A DNA stretch of 64,000 nt, from assembly GCF_000227135.1 (NCBI RefSeq), contig NC_018256.1:1131626-1195625 (forward strand), in the 5' to 3' direction. This DNA is from Leishmania donovani. Taxonomy: Eukaryota > Euglenozoa > Kinetoplastea > Trypanosomatida > Trypanosomatidae. A program made the position numbers and the translations under genes. The notes beneath the pieces were generated by a model, which was not told where the DNA came from, searched no databases, and saw only the letters and a program-made list of their open reading frames with translations. Shown in pieces: positions 20,365-29,670 of the stretch; the first letter of the stretch is position 1, and every line of letters begins with the position of its first letter.

Positions 20365-22710
20365 ATGGAGCGCGCGGCGGAGGTGACCCTAATAAAGGAC
20401 GCGTTTCCTCACTTCAACTTCGCCGCCGACGCAGCGGCGTCTACAGCGCTGCGGCGAGCCACAGATGCGTTCTCGATGGAAAACACGGACGAGGTTGTGA
20501 GACTTGTTCGCCAACTACTGGAGAAGCTGCTGCAGGCAGAGCCGTCGGCTGCGGCTGCGTGGACGCAAGTGTACGTGTTTGGCTCGAGTGGTCTAGACGC
20601 CGCTATCACGGGCAGTGACATCGATTTGTATGGTGAGCCACTTCCTTCTTCCCATCGTTTCTTTCCTGTTGCGCTTAACTTCTTCCCTTCCCCCCTCCCC
20701 CCGTCCCCCCGTCCCCCCGTCTTGCCCGCTCTCTCCTCTCCTCTCTTTCCCTCCTCTCTTACGTCTCTCCTTGGCCACGACCGTGGGCAGCGTGCAAGGC
20801 AGCGCAGTTGCAGGTGTGTGGGAGAGAGCATGAGAGAGAGAGAACGGGCGAGGAGGGAATCTTCGTGTCGCTCATGTGTATACTCGAGCATTTGCAGACT
20901 CTTCATCTCTCCCGCTCTCCTCACTCCACTTCGTCTTACGTCCCCTCCTCCTACCTTTCTCTCTCGGGCTCTCCGCATGCTCGTCCACGCACCGTGCGTG
21001 CGAATGGTGATGATCACGTGGAGCGCCACCTTTTTCCACATCATGCTCACAAATATCGCCACTCCTCCTTTCTTTCTCACCTGCTTGCCTACATTGCCAA
21101 CCGTGTGCATATCTTCGTACACCCCTCCAATGTTGCACATTCACGGTGCTGTGATACTCCCGCCATGGTGCATGGCGGCGCCGCGCCGTTGCTCTCGGCT
21201 TTCTCCTCCCTTTTCAAGGTTTTATCCTCGCTTTTCCTTCTGCACGCCTCACGCCCTTTCACCCGAGGCGTAAACTGCGACGGCATGCTGCGCTCTGCGT
21301 ATTTCACCGTGCGCGCCTTCACTACAACATGACTACTGGTAATACGCTACGATGGCGGTGCACGCATGCGCACATGCCACCCCTTCGCTGCTCTCTGCTC
21401 TCTCCTCTCGCTGCTCTCACCTTTCTCTTTGTGTGTCGTGTACTCGTCGTTTGCGAATGCTGCCGCGAAGAATTGCATTGTGCTCCGCCTCTGTGAACAC
21501 GAGCTTGTTTTTTCAGACATTCCCGCGCTCGGCTGAGGGGCGCCTGCAGGACGTCGTCGTGGTCACTTCGGCCCGCGTCCCTCTAATCAAGTTTTCGTAC
21601 AACGGTGTTCACGTCGATCTCCTGTTTGCCTCCGTTGATATGCGGACGGCGCCTGACACGAATGAGCTTCTGCGCGACGACTTTCTTTCCCTGGTGTCGC
21701 TGCCCTGTCGGGCGACCGTGAACGGGATCCGCACGATTCTGGAGATTCGTCGCCGCCTTCCCCTTCCACTGGACGCGTACGCTTGCGTGCTGCGCGCGGT
21801 CAAGTACTGGGCGGCGCAGCGGCAGGTGTATGGGAACCTCTACACCTTCCCCAACGGCGTGTGCCTCGCGATTATGGTGGCCCGTGCCTGCCAGCTTTGC
21901 CCTGTCGCGGACAGTGGCGTCATTTTGCGCTTCTTCTTCTCCCTGTACGTATGGTGGCTCCTGCGTGACACCCGCATCGCTCCTGTTTCTATTGTGCCCA
22001 CGGATGAGAATGCGGCCATCGCGCGAGTGCCGGGGATGCCGCCGCCGTGGGATGCCGTCTGGGACGCGGCAGACCTGTTCCCAGTGCTGAACCCGGCACG
22101 ACCCACCGTCAACGCGGCCCACGCGGTGGGCCGCAGTGGACTACAGCTCTTTTTGAAGGAGCTCCTCCGCGCTGAGCAGCTGTGCGCCCTAGTCCCGATG
22201 TCGTACTCGGCACTATGGGAGCCGTACAACATACTCGATGAGCATCGCTTCTTCGTTGGCGTGCACATCTCGAGCGAGCACCAGTCGCTTGCAGCGTGCG
22301 AGGACACTATCAATGCATGGAAGGGGTACGTAGAAAGCAAATTGCGTATGTTTGTGTACGCGCTGGAGTGCGTGGCCGAGGTGCGGCCGTTCTCACGCCC
22401 GGTTGTCGACGAGCCGCCTCGAGTGGTGACTCGGAGAGGGGTGAAGGTGCACTGCCGCTCTCGCGCATTCTTCTTTGGCGTGCGCAACGGCAACAAGGAT
22501 GTGGAGCACAGCGATGTGGAAGCCGCATTCAGAGAGTTTGAGTTTGCGGTGACGGAGGGCACAACGGGAAAGAATCCGTTTGAGTGGAACAGGTCAGTCA
22601 TGCTCGGGCCACGGCTCTCTTTCTTCTCCATCTACGATCCGCTGACAGCCGACTCGCCGTGCCAGGCACTTTACAGCGCCTGCGCCGAAATGATGGGGTC
22701 TTCGGTGTGA
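20365..22710 (+). CDS. PAP1: Poly(A) polymerase with cis-intron (exons 20365-20627, 21471-22710)
   Basis: The spliced product is 500 residues. Exon 1 encodes the nucleotidyltransferase signature FGSSGLDAAITGSDID (residues 72-87; catalytic Asp 85 and 87). Exon 2 supplies the third Asp at 137 in GVHVDLLFA, then the central and C-terminal domains (PLDAYACVLRAVKYWA, NVWN-like DPLTADSPC region). Joining 20627 to 21471 gives exactly 13 residues between DID and FF, the same spacing as in yeast Pap1. The exons total 1503 nt in frame. The poly(A) polymerase gene is one of two confirmed intron-containing genes in T. brucei, where this intron-bearing PAP1 differs from the main mRNA enzyme PAP2. The start ATG at 20365 matches the N-terminal helix before the catalytic block. 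Confidence 0.9.
20628..21470 (+). other. Cis-spliced intron of poly(A) polymerase gene
   Basis: 843 nt, beginning GTATGG and ending GCGAAG. Upstream of the final AG lies a stretch of well over 100 nt with no AG at all, containing a strong pyrimidine tract (about 21372-21428). This is how a true 3' splice site looks. The intron splits codon 88 after its second base. An in-frame stop at 21271-21273 means an unspliced RNA would encode about 302 residues and lose the third catalytic Asp. The boundaries were chosen to keep the family spacing. An alternative 5' site at GTGAGC four bases downstream and a later AG at 21516 do not give a sensible frame. Confidence 0.85.
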
Positions 22711-23362
22711 GAGGCCGCGACGGTGGCGTTGCGCGCTTGTCAGCGCGCACCAGTGGCTCTTCTCCTCGGTGCCGCTTCCGGCTCGCGCGCTGCATGGAGG
22801 AACGCCGTTTGTGATCATGACTGGGCCCCAGGCGCGCGCTTCCTGTTTTCCGTCCTGTGCGTTCCCCCTGCCTTTCCAGGTCCTCGTCCCTCCTCCACAC
22901 GCCACCGTGACAGTCCTGCAGATAACCTCCAACGCAGGCGAGGGAAAAGCTAAGGACGAACATGAACCAAACAACAACAAACGAAGTGTCACCAAGCAAC
23001 TATTCAGCTCAGGTGCACCTCTTAAGTCATGCAGCTGGCCCTGCTGCCTATTCCGGACTGTGGGCGGAGCTGCGTAGCATAGTATAGCATGTGCCACCTG
23101 ACAACTACTCGAAGAAGAGGAAGAGAAGCGAGATCAAACTCTCTCTCCGTGCCATTGAACCGTCTGCGGCCTCACGGGATGGCTGTTTCCATCCCTGAAA
23201 CGCGCACTTTCCCGTTACCTTCTCCGTCTTCCTCTCTCTCACCAGTGCGCTAAGCCGCTCCGTCACATCGGCTACCGATTCCGCACGTGCGCGGCGGCAC
23301 ACGCAGCGGTCCTCTTAGCGCCGTTGGTAGGCGAGCGAGCAGAACACAAAAGCATCATTCAG
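22711..23362. other. Intergenic spacer
   Basis: No gene seen. Moderately GC-rich 3' UTR sequence is followed by a CT-rich stretch at about 23210-23240 that may guide trans-splicing of the coiled-coil gene. Confidence 0.55.
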
Positions 23363-25522
23363 ATGAGTTTCTTTGCTAATCCCCTTGCAGATGAGGAGGA
23401 GGTGGTGCCCCCCGACTACCCTCTGGAGCAGTACGACGAGCTCAAGCGCGAGGATGACTTCAACGAGCTCCTTGTGCGATCCACGAAGCTGGAAGGTCGG
23501 CAAAGCGGCGGCGATGACGCGTCGACCAACCCCGAGCTCGAGGCATGTCTGAGTCGCACCCGGCAACTGCGAGGCTCGCTGGAGAACTCGTGGCTCCGCA
23601 TGAGCGAGTTGCAGGTGGAGGCGACCGGTGGGCCGCGCTCCTCGCCTACGGTGGTGGCATCCAGTTTGTCCATCCCAGCCTCCCTTCTGGGGGCTCTCGA
23701 CAGCGCCATCACGCAGGTGCACCACCACGTTGCGCAGCGCGAGCGACTGAGCCAACATCTGAGCGCACTGGTTGAGAAAGAGGCTGCTCAGCTTTGTTCT
23801 TCGGCATCTCATCTACTAACTGCAGCGGCACAGCACGGCCCTGGTGCGTCCATGTTGCGCGCGCTCAATGCACCGAACTTGGCGTGGCCGCCGGAGACAG
23901 TCTCTTCGCCTCACTCGTCGGAGGTAATCTGTGAACGTGCAGCTGGGGCTCTGCGTGCTCTGGAGGCGCTTCTCCCTTCCATGTCGGTGGAGGAGGCTGC
24001 TTTGGCGAGTGCTGCGGCGCAGCAGCTGTCGTATGGACTGCAGTCATTGAGCACCTTGAATCAACGCTGCGACGCCCTTCGCGTCACCGTAGAGGTCAAG
24101 TCGCAAGAGAAGGCAGATGCCCACTGCGCCGCTGAGGCGTTTGCTCGGTGGACAGCGCAGCGGCAGCTGACGCGCAGTGAATCGGCCGCATCGCCGGCGT
24201 CATCTCCAGTTTCCGCCGCGCCCTCTTTCGACATTGCCACGGCGGAGTGCCTCAACAAGGAGATGAGCGAGGAGAACGGGCGACTGGAAGCGGTGCTCGC
24301 GCGTCTTGTTGCCACTCAGTCGTTCGACAGAGCGCAGCGCGACGCCTTCGCGGGAAGTGCTCTGGTGCAGTACGTCGGTCTCGAAACCTACGTGCGGGAG
24401 CTTGAAGAGGAGGTCGATCGCCTAGGACGGGCCGTGCTGTACCTTCGTGGCATTCTGGCCGAGCCGTCTGCGAGCGAGCTGTGGGGTGAACGCCGTGGCG
24501 GGAGCTCTGCTGCTGCATCGACGCAGAGCGCCAGTCACGAGGGTGAGGAGAGGCTGGCGAGGCGTCTGAGCCGCATCCGCGCAGTGGAGAAAGAGCTGCG
24601 GTCGGGGCAGGTAGCGGGCGGTGGATCAGCGTCGGCGAACGACACCGTCGACACCATTCTGTCCTTCGGCTTGAACCGACTGCTAGAGGTGCACAACGTC
24701 TGCTTACATGCGATGGCGCTGCTCAGCACCTACTTTGAGAAGCAGTCGGGAAACGCGGCCTTTCTCAGCTATGCATTGCGCGGCGGCGGCGCGGTGGAGG
24801 ATGCCACGGTGGAACGCGTGCTGGATGTGCAACTCCCTGACGCGGAGCTGGTGAAGCAATGCTGTGCTGACATGCGCGGCGCGAGCGTCGATCTTGGCGC
24901 TACGCTGAAGGGTATTGTGGACAAGTCAATCGTGGCTGCGACCGCCCATCTCACGCAGTGGCAGGCTGTGCGGGGCCTGCTGACGGAGCTTCTTCAGTAC
25001 TCCCTGGCCACGATGCCGGACGTACACGCCGAGTTTTCGGCTCTGCTCGCAGACTACGCGGAGCCGAAGACGCCGTCGGCCACGGCTGAATCCGCCGTCT
25101 CTGCAACGATGAGTCAAGTGAACGCGGATTTCGACTGGGCGACGGCGGTGCTCACCGAGGAGGCGAAGGCGTTTGCTGCTGAGAAGGGAGCGCAGCTGGA
25201 GCTCATCAAGGCGTTCTGGGCGGCGCAGCAAATCGAGGTCAACAAGAAGATGGCATGGCTGGCGAAGCAGCCAAACACCCCGCTCCTAATGCAGCTGTGC
25301 GACGTGGAGAGGGAGAGCGAGCAGCTGCGCCGTCAACTGACATCCATGCAGGAGGCCTCCGAAGACGCGTCTGCTCTCCACAACACGTTGACAGAGCTGG
25401 AGAGACGTACCTCCGAGGAGGCACGACTCAATGCGGGTTTGCGGGTAGAGCTCGAGGAGCTCGAGGCTGCAAGGGGCGAGTTGGAGTCGCAGCGCGATAT
25501 GTTGCTGTCCTCCATGTCATAG
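23363..25522 (+). CDS. Coiled-coil protein, function unknown
   Basis: 719 residues with no membrane segment and no enzyme motif that I recognise. The N-terminus is acidic (ADEEEVVPPDYPLEQYDEL). Most of the rest is helical with heptad-like Leu/Glu/Arg patterns, clearest at about 340-400 and at the C-terminus from about 640, where QLRRQLTSM and ELERR blocks form a classical coiled coil. A central block around residues 430-600 is rich in Leu and Ala and may be a helical bundle. This looks like a structural or adaptor protein of the cytoskeleton or trafficking machinery, but I cannot assign a family. The start is the first ATG in a frame preceded by spacer. Confidence 0.8.
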   Translation: MSFFANPLADEEEVVPPDYPLEQYDELKREDDFNELLVRSTKLEGRQSGGDDASTNPELEACLSRTRQLRGSLENSWLRMSELQVEATGGPRSSPTVVASSLSIPASLLGALDSAITQVHHHVAQRERLSQHLSALVEKEAAQLCSSASHLLTAAAQHGPGASMLRALNAPNLAWPPETVSSPHSSEVICERAAGALRALEALLPSMSVEEAALASAAAQQLSYGLQSLSTLNQRCDALRVTVEVKSQEKADAHCAAEAFARWTAQRQLTRSESAASPASSPVSAAPSFDIATAECLNKEMSEENGRLEAVLARLVATQSFDRAQRDAFAGSALVQYVGLETYVRELEEEVDRLGRAVLYLRGILAEPSASELWGERRGGSSAAASTQSASHEGEERLARRLSRIRAVEKELRSGQVAGGGSASANDTVDTILSFGLNRLLEVHNVCLHAMALLSTYFEKQSGNAAFLSYALRGGGAVEDATVERVLDVQLPDAELVKQCCADMRGASVDLGATLKGIVDKSIVAATAHLTQWQAVRGLLTELLQYSLATMPDVHAEFSALLADYAEPKTPSATAESAVSATMSQVNADFDWATAVLTEEAKAFAAEKGAQLELIKAFWAAQQIEVNKKMAWLAKQPNTPLLMQLCDVERESEQLRRQLTSMQEASEDASALHNTLTELERRTSEEARLNAGLRVELEELEAARGELESQRDMLLSSMS

Positions 25523-26042
25523 GGGTGGCAGGACAAGTGCTCGACGGAACGCGTGCCACGGCCACTCGTGACATTTACCCTTCAAATGGACGGCTCAGCT
25601 GCGTACGTCCCCCGATGCCTCTCGAAGCACAGCCTTGCCTCGAAGCTTTCTTTTTAAAGTCTTGCGCGCCACGGGCGGTGGGGTACTAGCTGGAAATGCT
25701 TGACTGCAGCATTGCACCAACGCACTTGGGCTCGAGACTGCGTGTTGGTGCGACGGCGATGCCCGCGGCGCCACCCGAACCGCCCCCTTCCCTCTCTCCC
25801 GGTTCTCCTCCCCCTCCCCCTCCTTCCCTCCGCAGGCGCGGTGGACATGCGCGAAACTCCCAAACTCTGCTCTGCGTCTCTCGCCATTCGCTGGCTGCTA
25901 TCCTTCCCCTCCTCTACCGCTTCTCCTCGTCCTGCCACCATGGATGGCACACCGACACCGACACACTCGCACCATCGAGTGTGCATTCCTCTATCGCCAT
26001 AACTCTTTGCGGTAACGCTACCACCAACATAGGGGAAAACAG
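25523..26042. other. Intergenic spacer
   Basis: About 520 nt with pyrimidine-rich stretches (about 25780-25840 and 25900-25935) likely to serve trans-splicing of the small membrane protein gene. No coding signal. Confidence 0.55.
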
Positions 26043-26411
26043 ATGTCGTGCCAGGTAGGCCAGAACAACTGGATCTTCACCGATTCACCGGTGTGCTATG
26101 TGACGCCGAACTTGCGTCTACATCAGTGCACCTGTCCGCTGACAACGTGCACCCCCACCGCGGCTGGCTACGGGTGCCACCTGACATCCTCTGTTATGAT
26201 TCTCTCCGGTGTGCTAGTCGTAGTCTGGATCATGGCTGCGTGCGCCTACGTGTACGTTTTGAATTTCGTCGGCGAGCTGGAACTAGAGGCTCGCACGGAG
26301 AAGGTGGTCTCTCTCAGCCGCAATTACTACTACCACAAGTTGTTCGGCACCGGTAGCCCGATGCTCCCGTCAAGTGTCTATGTACCGGATAGAAAGTTGC
26401 GCTCGGAGTAG
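26043..26411 (+). CDS. Small single-pass membrane protein, Cys-rich N-terminus
   Basis: 122 residues. Residues 1-50 carry six Cys (3, 18, 28, 30, 35, 45) and several aromatics. Residues about 52-78 are strongly hydrophobic (MILSGVLVVVWIMAACAYVY), a single transmembrane helix. The remaining 45 residues form a charged tail with RNYYYHKLFG. The positive residues after the helix suggest the tail is cytosolic and the Cys-rich part lumenal or extracellular. There is no cleavable signal peptide. I know no family for it. It appears to be a real gene because its codon use resembles its neighbours, the ATG is the first in the frame, and it follows an AG directly (ACAG then ATG). Confidence 0.6.
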   Translation: MSCQVGQNNWIFTDSPVCYVTPNLRLHQCTCPLTTCTPTAAGYGCHLTSSVMILSGVLVVVWIMAACAYVYVLNFVGELELEARTEKVVSLSRNYYYHKLFGTGSPMLPSSVYVPDRKLRSE

Positions 26412-29400
26412 ACGACACGGCTCTGCTGTGGAGTTGAGATCGCAGAGGCGTTGCCCCCTCTCCTCTTCTTTTCTTCTCTTTCTGGCCTTTCTTTTCGGGG
26501 CTTAGCGCCGGCACACCTAGAAAGAGGAGAAGAGGGGATAGGGGGGCTACTCAGGGCACATCTGCATCTGTCTCGTGTGAATAACAGGAAACGCGTACGC
26601 GTGCCCGGACAACCCTCCAGGCGTGCACACGTTTGCGTCCGGGTGTGAACCGATGGATTCCGTGTGCGGGGGCTGGCGCTTCTCGGTCAACGCTGCCTAG
26701 TGGGGTGGGTGCGCAGGCGGCAGCGCCGCTGTTTGCAGCAAAGGATAGGCCTCTTCTTAGGCGCGTGCCGCTGTGTTCCTTTTCACCCTTTTTTCTCTTT
26801 GTAGGCGAATGCCGCCGTTGCCGTGGTCTGTCCAATTTTTCCCCTTCCCGCTGTACTGCTGCAGGCGAGAGGGGCCACACCTTCTCTGTCCTACCTCTCC
26901 ACTTGGTATGCGTATGTGCAAACGCGTGTAAGTGGCCGCTTCTCCCGTCTTAGCCACTTCCTGCGCTTCCTCCTTCGCGCCTTCGTTCCGGGCTCGAACT
27001 GTCCACTCCGACTCTCGCATCCTCCTCGCGTCTTCTCGGTATCCCTTCTTTACCTCTTCTTACCATAACTCACCCCCTGATTATGGACGGCTGCCTCACT
27101 GTGATGTCAGGGTCTGATACCCTCTCCACCCCCCACACGCTGCGTGTGGGAGCGACCAAGAGCCTGCGGCCTTCCCTGGTATACGGCCGTGAACGCTTGG
27201 TGTCCGCGGAGAGGTCTGGGCTTGCTCTGGGCCGAAGAGACGTGCATCCATGACCACATCTATGCCAGCGCACTGCCAATCGTGTCGACGGCTCACCGAG
27301 TGTGTGCGCATTTTTACGTTGAACCCCTAAGCCAGCCGATGAGTGTGCCATCTTCTGTTGGCTTATTTTCGTTTTGCTTTTTTTTTGCTCATCTTCTCTG
27401 CAGCGTCGTAGCGCGTGCCTGCGTGCGCGCGGTGCCTCTCTCATTGCTTGCTGCGTGCTGTGTCGACTCTTGTCTTCTTCGATGGAGTAAGTCTGTGCTG
27501 CCCCTCTCCCTTCCCCACAGCCGCGCAGCAGCCGCTTTTGCACCGACACCACCGTTCACCCCTTCCTTGTCCACTGTACTCCTTCTCTTTCCCATCCATT
27601 TGATAAAGCCAAGGGCAGTTCAAACTACCGGCTGCGCAGCACTTCTGCTTTTACCTCATTCTGCTTGCTCTCGCTGTTCTCTCATCATCGGATGGTCTTT
27701 TTTGTTGAGCGCCTGTGGCAGTGGCGCTGACTTGTGCTTGGGAGGGAAGACCGGCTTAGCGCTGACGGCGGCTTCAAAGAGGAGTGAAAGGAGCGGAGAG
27801 AGGGAAGTGGCCGTGCGCGCGAGGTGTAATGTGCCCCGTGCCCCGCCAAGAACGACAGGGCGAAGGGGCCGACGGAGCCGATCTGTTTCAGCAGTGGGCG
27901 CCCAAGTGAGGATGCGGCTTTGTTAGGGCGCTAAAACAGCTCCCCTCCGCATCAACAGCAAAGGCTCTGTGTAGGGAAGGAATAGAACACCTGTCGTCAC
28001 GACTGCCCTCTTCACCGCCCGCCGACGTCAATGGTCTACCACTCACCAACTTCCCTTGAACTTGAAAGCAAGGGAAGGAGGCAGCAGCTGAGACGCGAGG
28101 CTGTTGCCGCTTCTCCAGCAGTGTCGTGAGCTGCTGTTGCCGCGAACTCTGATTTAAGGCTGCGGAGAACACATTCTGGAGCAGCAGATTTTCTAGGATA
28201 AGGATGCACCAAAAAAAGCCATTCGCAAACGAAACAGAGGGTGTGCGGCGTCTGGTCGGTGCTTGGAAGCGACTCGCACTGCTGTAGGCGTGTACGCGCA
28301 CCGTCGCATGTGCGGCGAAGACTTTTGCGGCGGGTTGGAATGCATGGACGAGACGCGCACTCGTGCGTGCTCGTGATGACACGGATGGGATGCGTGGCGC
28401 GTCGTGGCGCAGCTGTGGTCTCTCCTGTGATGCGGCGTGCACGAGTGTGGCTTGGCACCGCAGAATGACGACCGGCGCCGGGGCCACCACCGCCACTGGA
28501 ACGCATGTTTCTCTCCTCATCGAGCTTCTCTACGCAACCGCCTTTTGATCTATTTCGCACCTTTTCTTTGTCCCCCCTCCCACGTGCATACACACACACA
28601 CACACACACAAAAACATATATGTATATTCATGAAGACATTGAACGCCTTCCTATCGATGAATACGCGCCGATACCTCTACTTCTCTCTCGTTCCCTCTCA
28701 CTCGTCTCGTGTATCGGTTTGGACGAGCAGTCGCGCCTTTTGTGTGATGGCGGAGATGTGAGAGACGAAGCCCCCTTTTCTTTTCGTCGTTATCATTGAT
28801 CCTATTGTTTTTTGGAGGAGGGGGCTTTCCAGATGGAGTTATCGTCTTGTTCTCGCTCCGTTTCAGAAGCGAAGCTCTATGCTCGTCACTGCCCACCTTC
28901 CTCGACGAACGGGCACCACGTTCACATGGCGACTACTTGCCTGCTCGCGTTTCCTCATGGGCTGCGGTTGCATTAAGCTCGCGATGTTTATCAGTCATGA
29001 GCAGCACGCACATGATGTGCGCCCACTTTCCGCGACTGCTACACAAATATCGCTGACCCGGCAATTCACGCGTTTTTTTTAGCCCTCGTGCTCAGGGAGT
29101 TTGTCTCCCCTTCCCTCTCTTTCCCAAAGCCGGACCAGGCGCGACCGGGCAGGCTGAAGGTGTTAGGGGTGACTTCACACATCCATGTTTTACGTGACCA
29201 TGCCCAGGCCAAACAAGCATATATATCATGTATGATAGAGAGTTTTCTTATCCGTTGGAGGAGTGGAGGTGCCATGCGTGAAGCTTCCGCCGTCGCGTGC
29301 ACCCGCGTCGATTCCTGCGACTCGGAGCAGAAGTTGCAGAGAACTTATCTGGGTTGCTGTCCGTGTATGCCATCGCATCGCATGCTTGTGACACGCAATA

Positions 29401-29670
29401 TGCAGACATCCCACATAATCTCTCATGCTCTACTCTCATCCAACTCCTACTCTCTTCGGACGCTGCGGTGTCTGAGTTCGTCTGGCGCGTGCTGTATACG
29501 CACCCCAACTGTATTTGGCCCTATCGCACACATCGAAGGAGAAGCACGGCAAGCAGTCAAGGACGCAAAAGGAAGGGGCAACCACAAGAGGAGGACACTG
29601 GCGGCATTTTTTCTTTGGTAGACGAACAGCTCCATCACCTTTCCCTGCGTGCTTGTGGCGGAAGCAAACG
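26412..29670. other. Long intergenic region (3.26 kb) with repeat B1
   Basis: No gene supported on either strand. It holds the dispersed repeat at 27078-27290, pyrimidine blocks at about 27360-27600, a CA run at about 28588-28610 and spacer leading to the SAM-domain gene. Frames that seem long, such as 27144-27926, start inside the repeat and continue through pyrimidine tracts, giving Cys/Ser/Leu-rich products. Confidence 0.55.
27078..27290 (+). repeat. Dispersed repeat B, copy B1
   Basis: 213 bp recur with scattered substitutions at 63626-63932 in the same orientation. Both copies lie downstream of a gene in its presumed 3' UTR. Size and position suggest a fragment of a Leishmania SIDER element. 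It does not resemble repeat A. Confidence 0.8.

Noticed and set aside
19882..21273. 463-codon frame overlapping the start of poly(A) polymerase
   Set aside because: Only 20365-20627 of it resembles the enzyme. The rest is leader before the ATG and intron after the catalytic motif.
21352..21470. 5' part of the frame that contains poly(A) polymerase exon 2
   Set aside because: It lies within the intron. Its composition is Ser/Cys/Arg-rich and the family match starts only after the 3' splice site at 21470.
20628..21515. Alternative intron ending at TTTTTTCAG (21516)
   Set aside because: It removes the residues needed to match the family spacing between GSDID and FF and, with either GT, gives a wrong phase or shortened loop.
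27144..27926. 260-codon frame on the + strand
   Set aside because: It begins inside repeat B1 and continues through pyrimidine tracts. The product is Cys/Ser/Leu-rich and lacks any domain.
28588..28610. CA run that looked like the edge of a CRISPR or satellite
   Set aside because: It is a simple dinucleotide microsatellite. No spacer-repeat structure is present.
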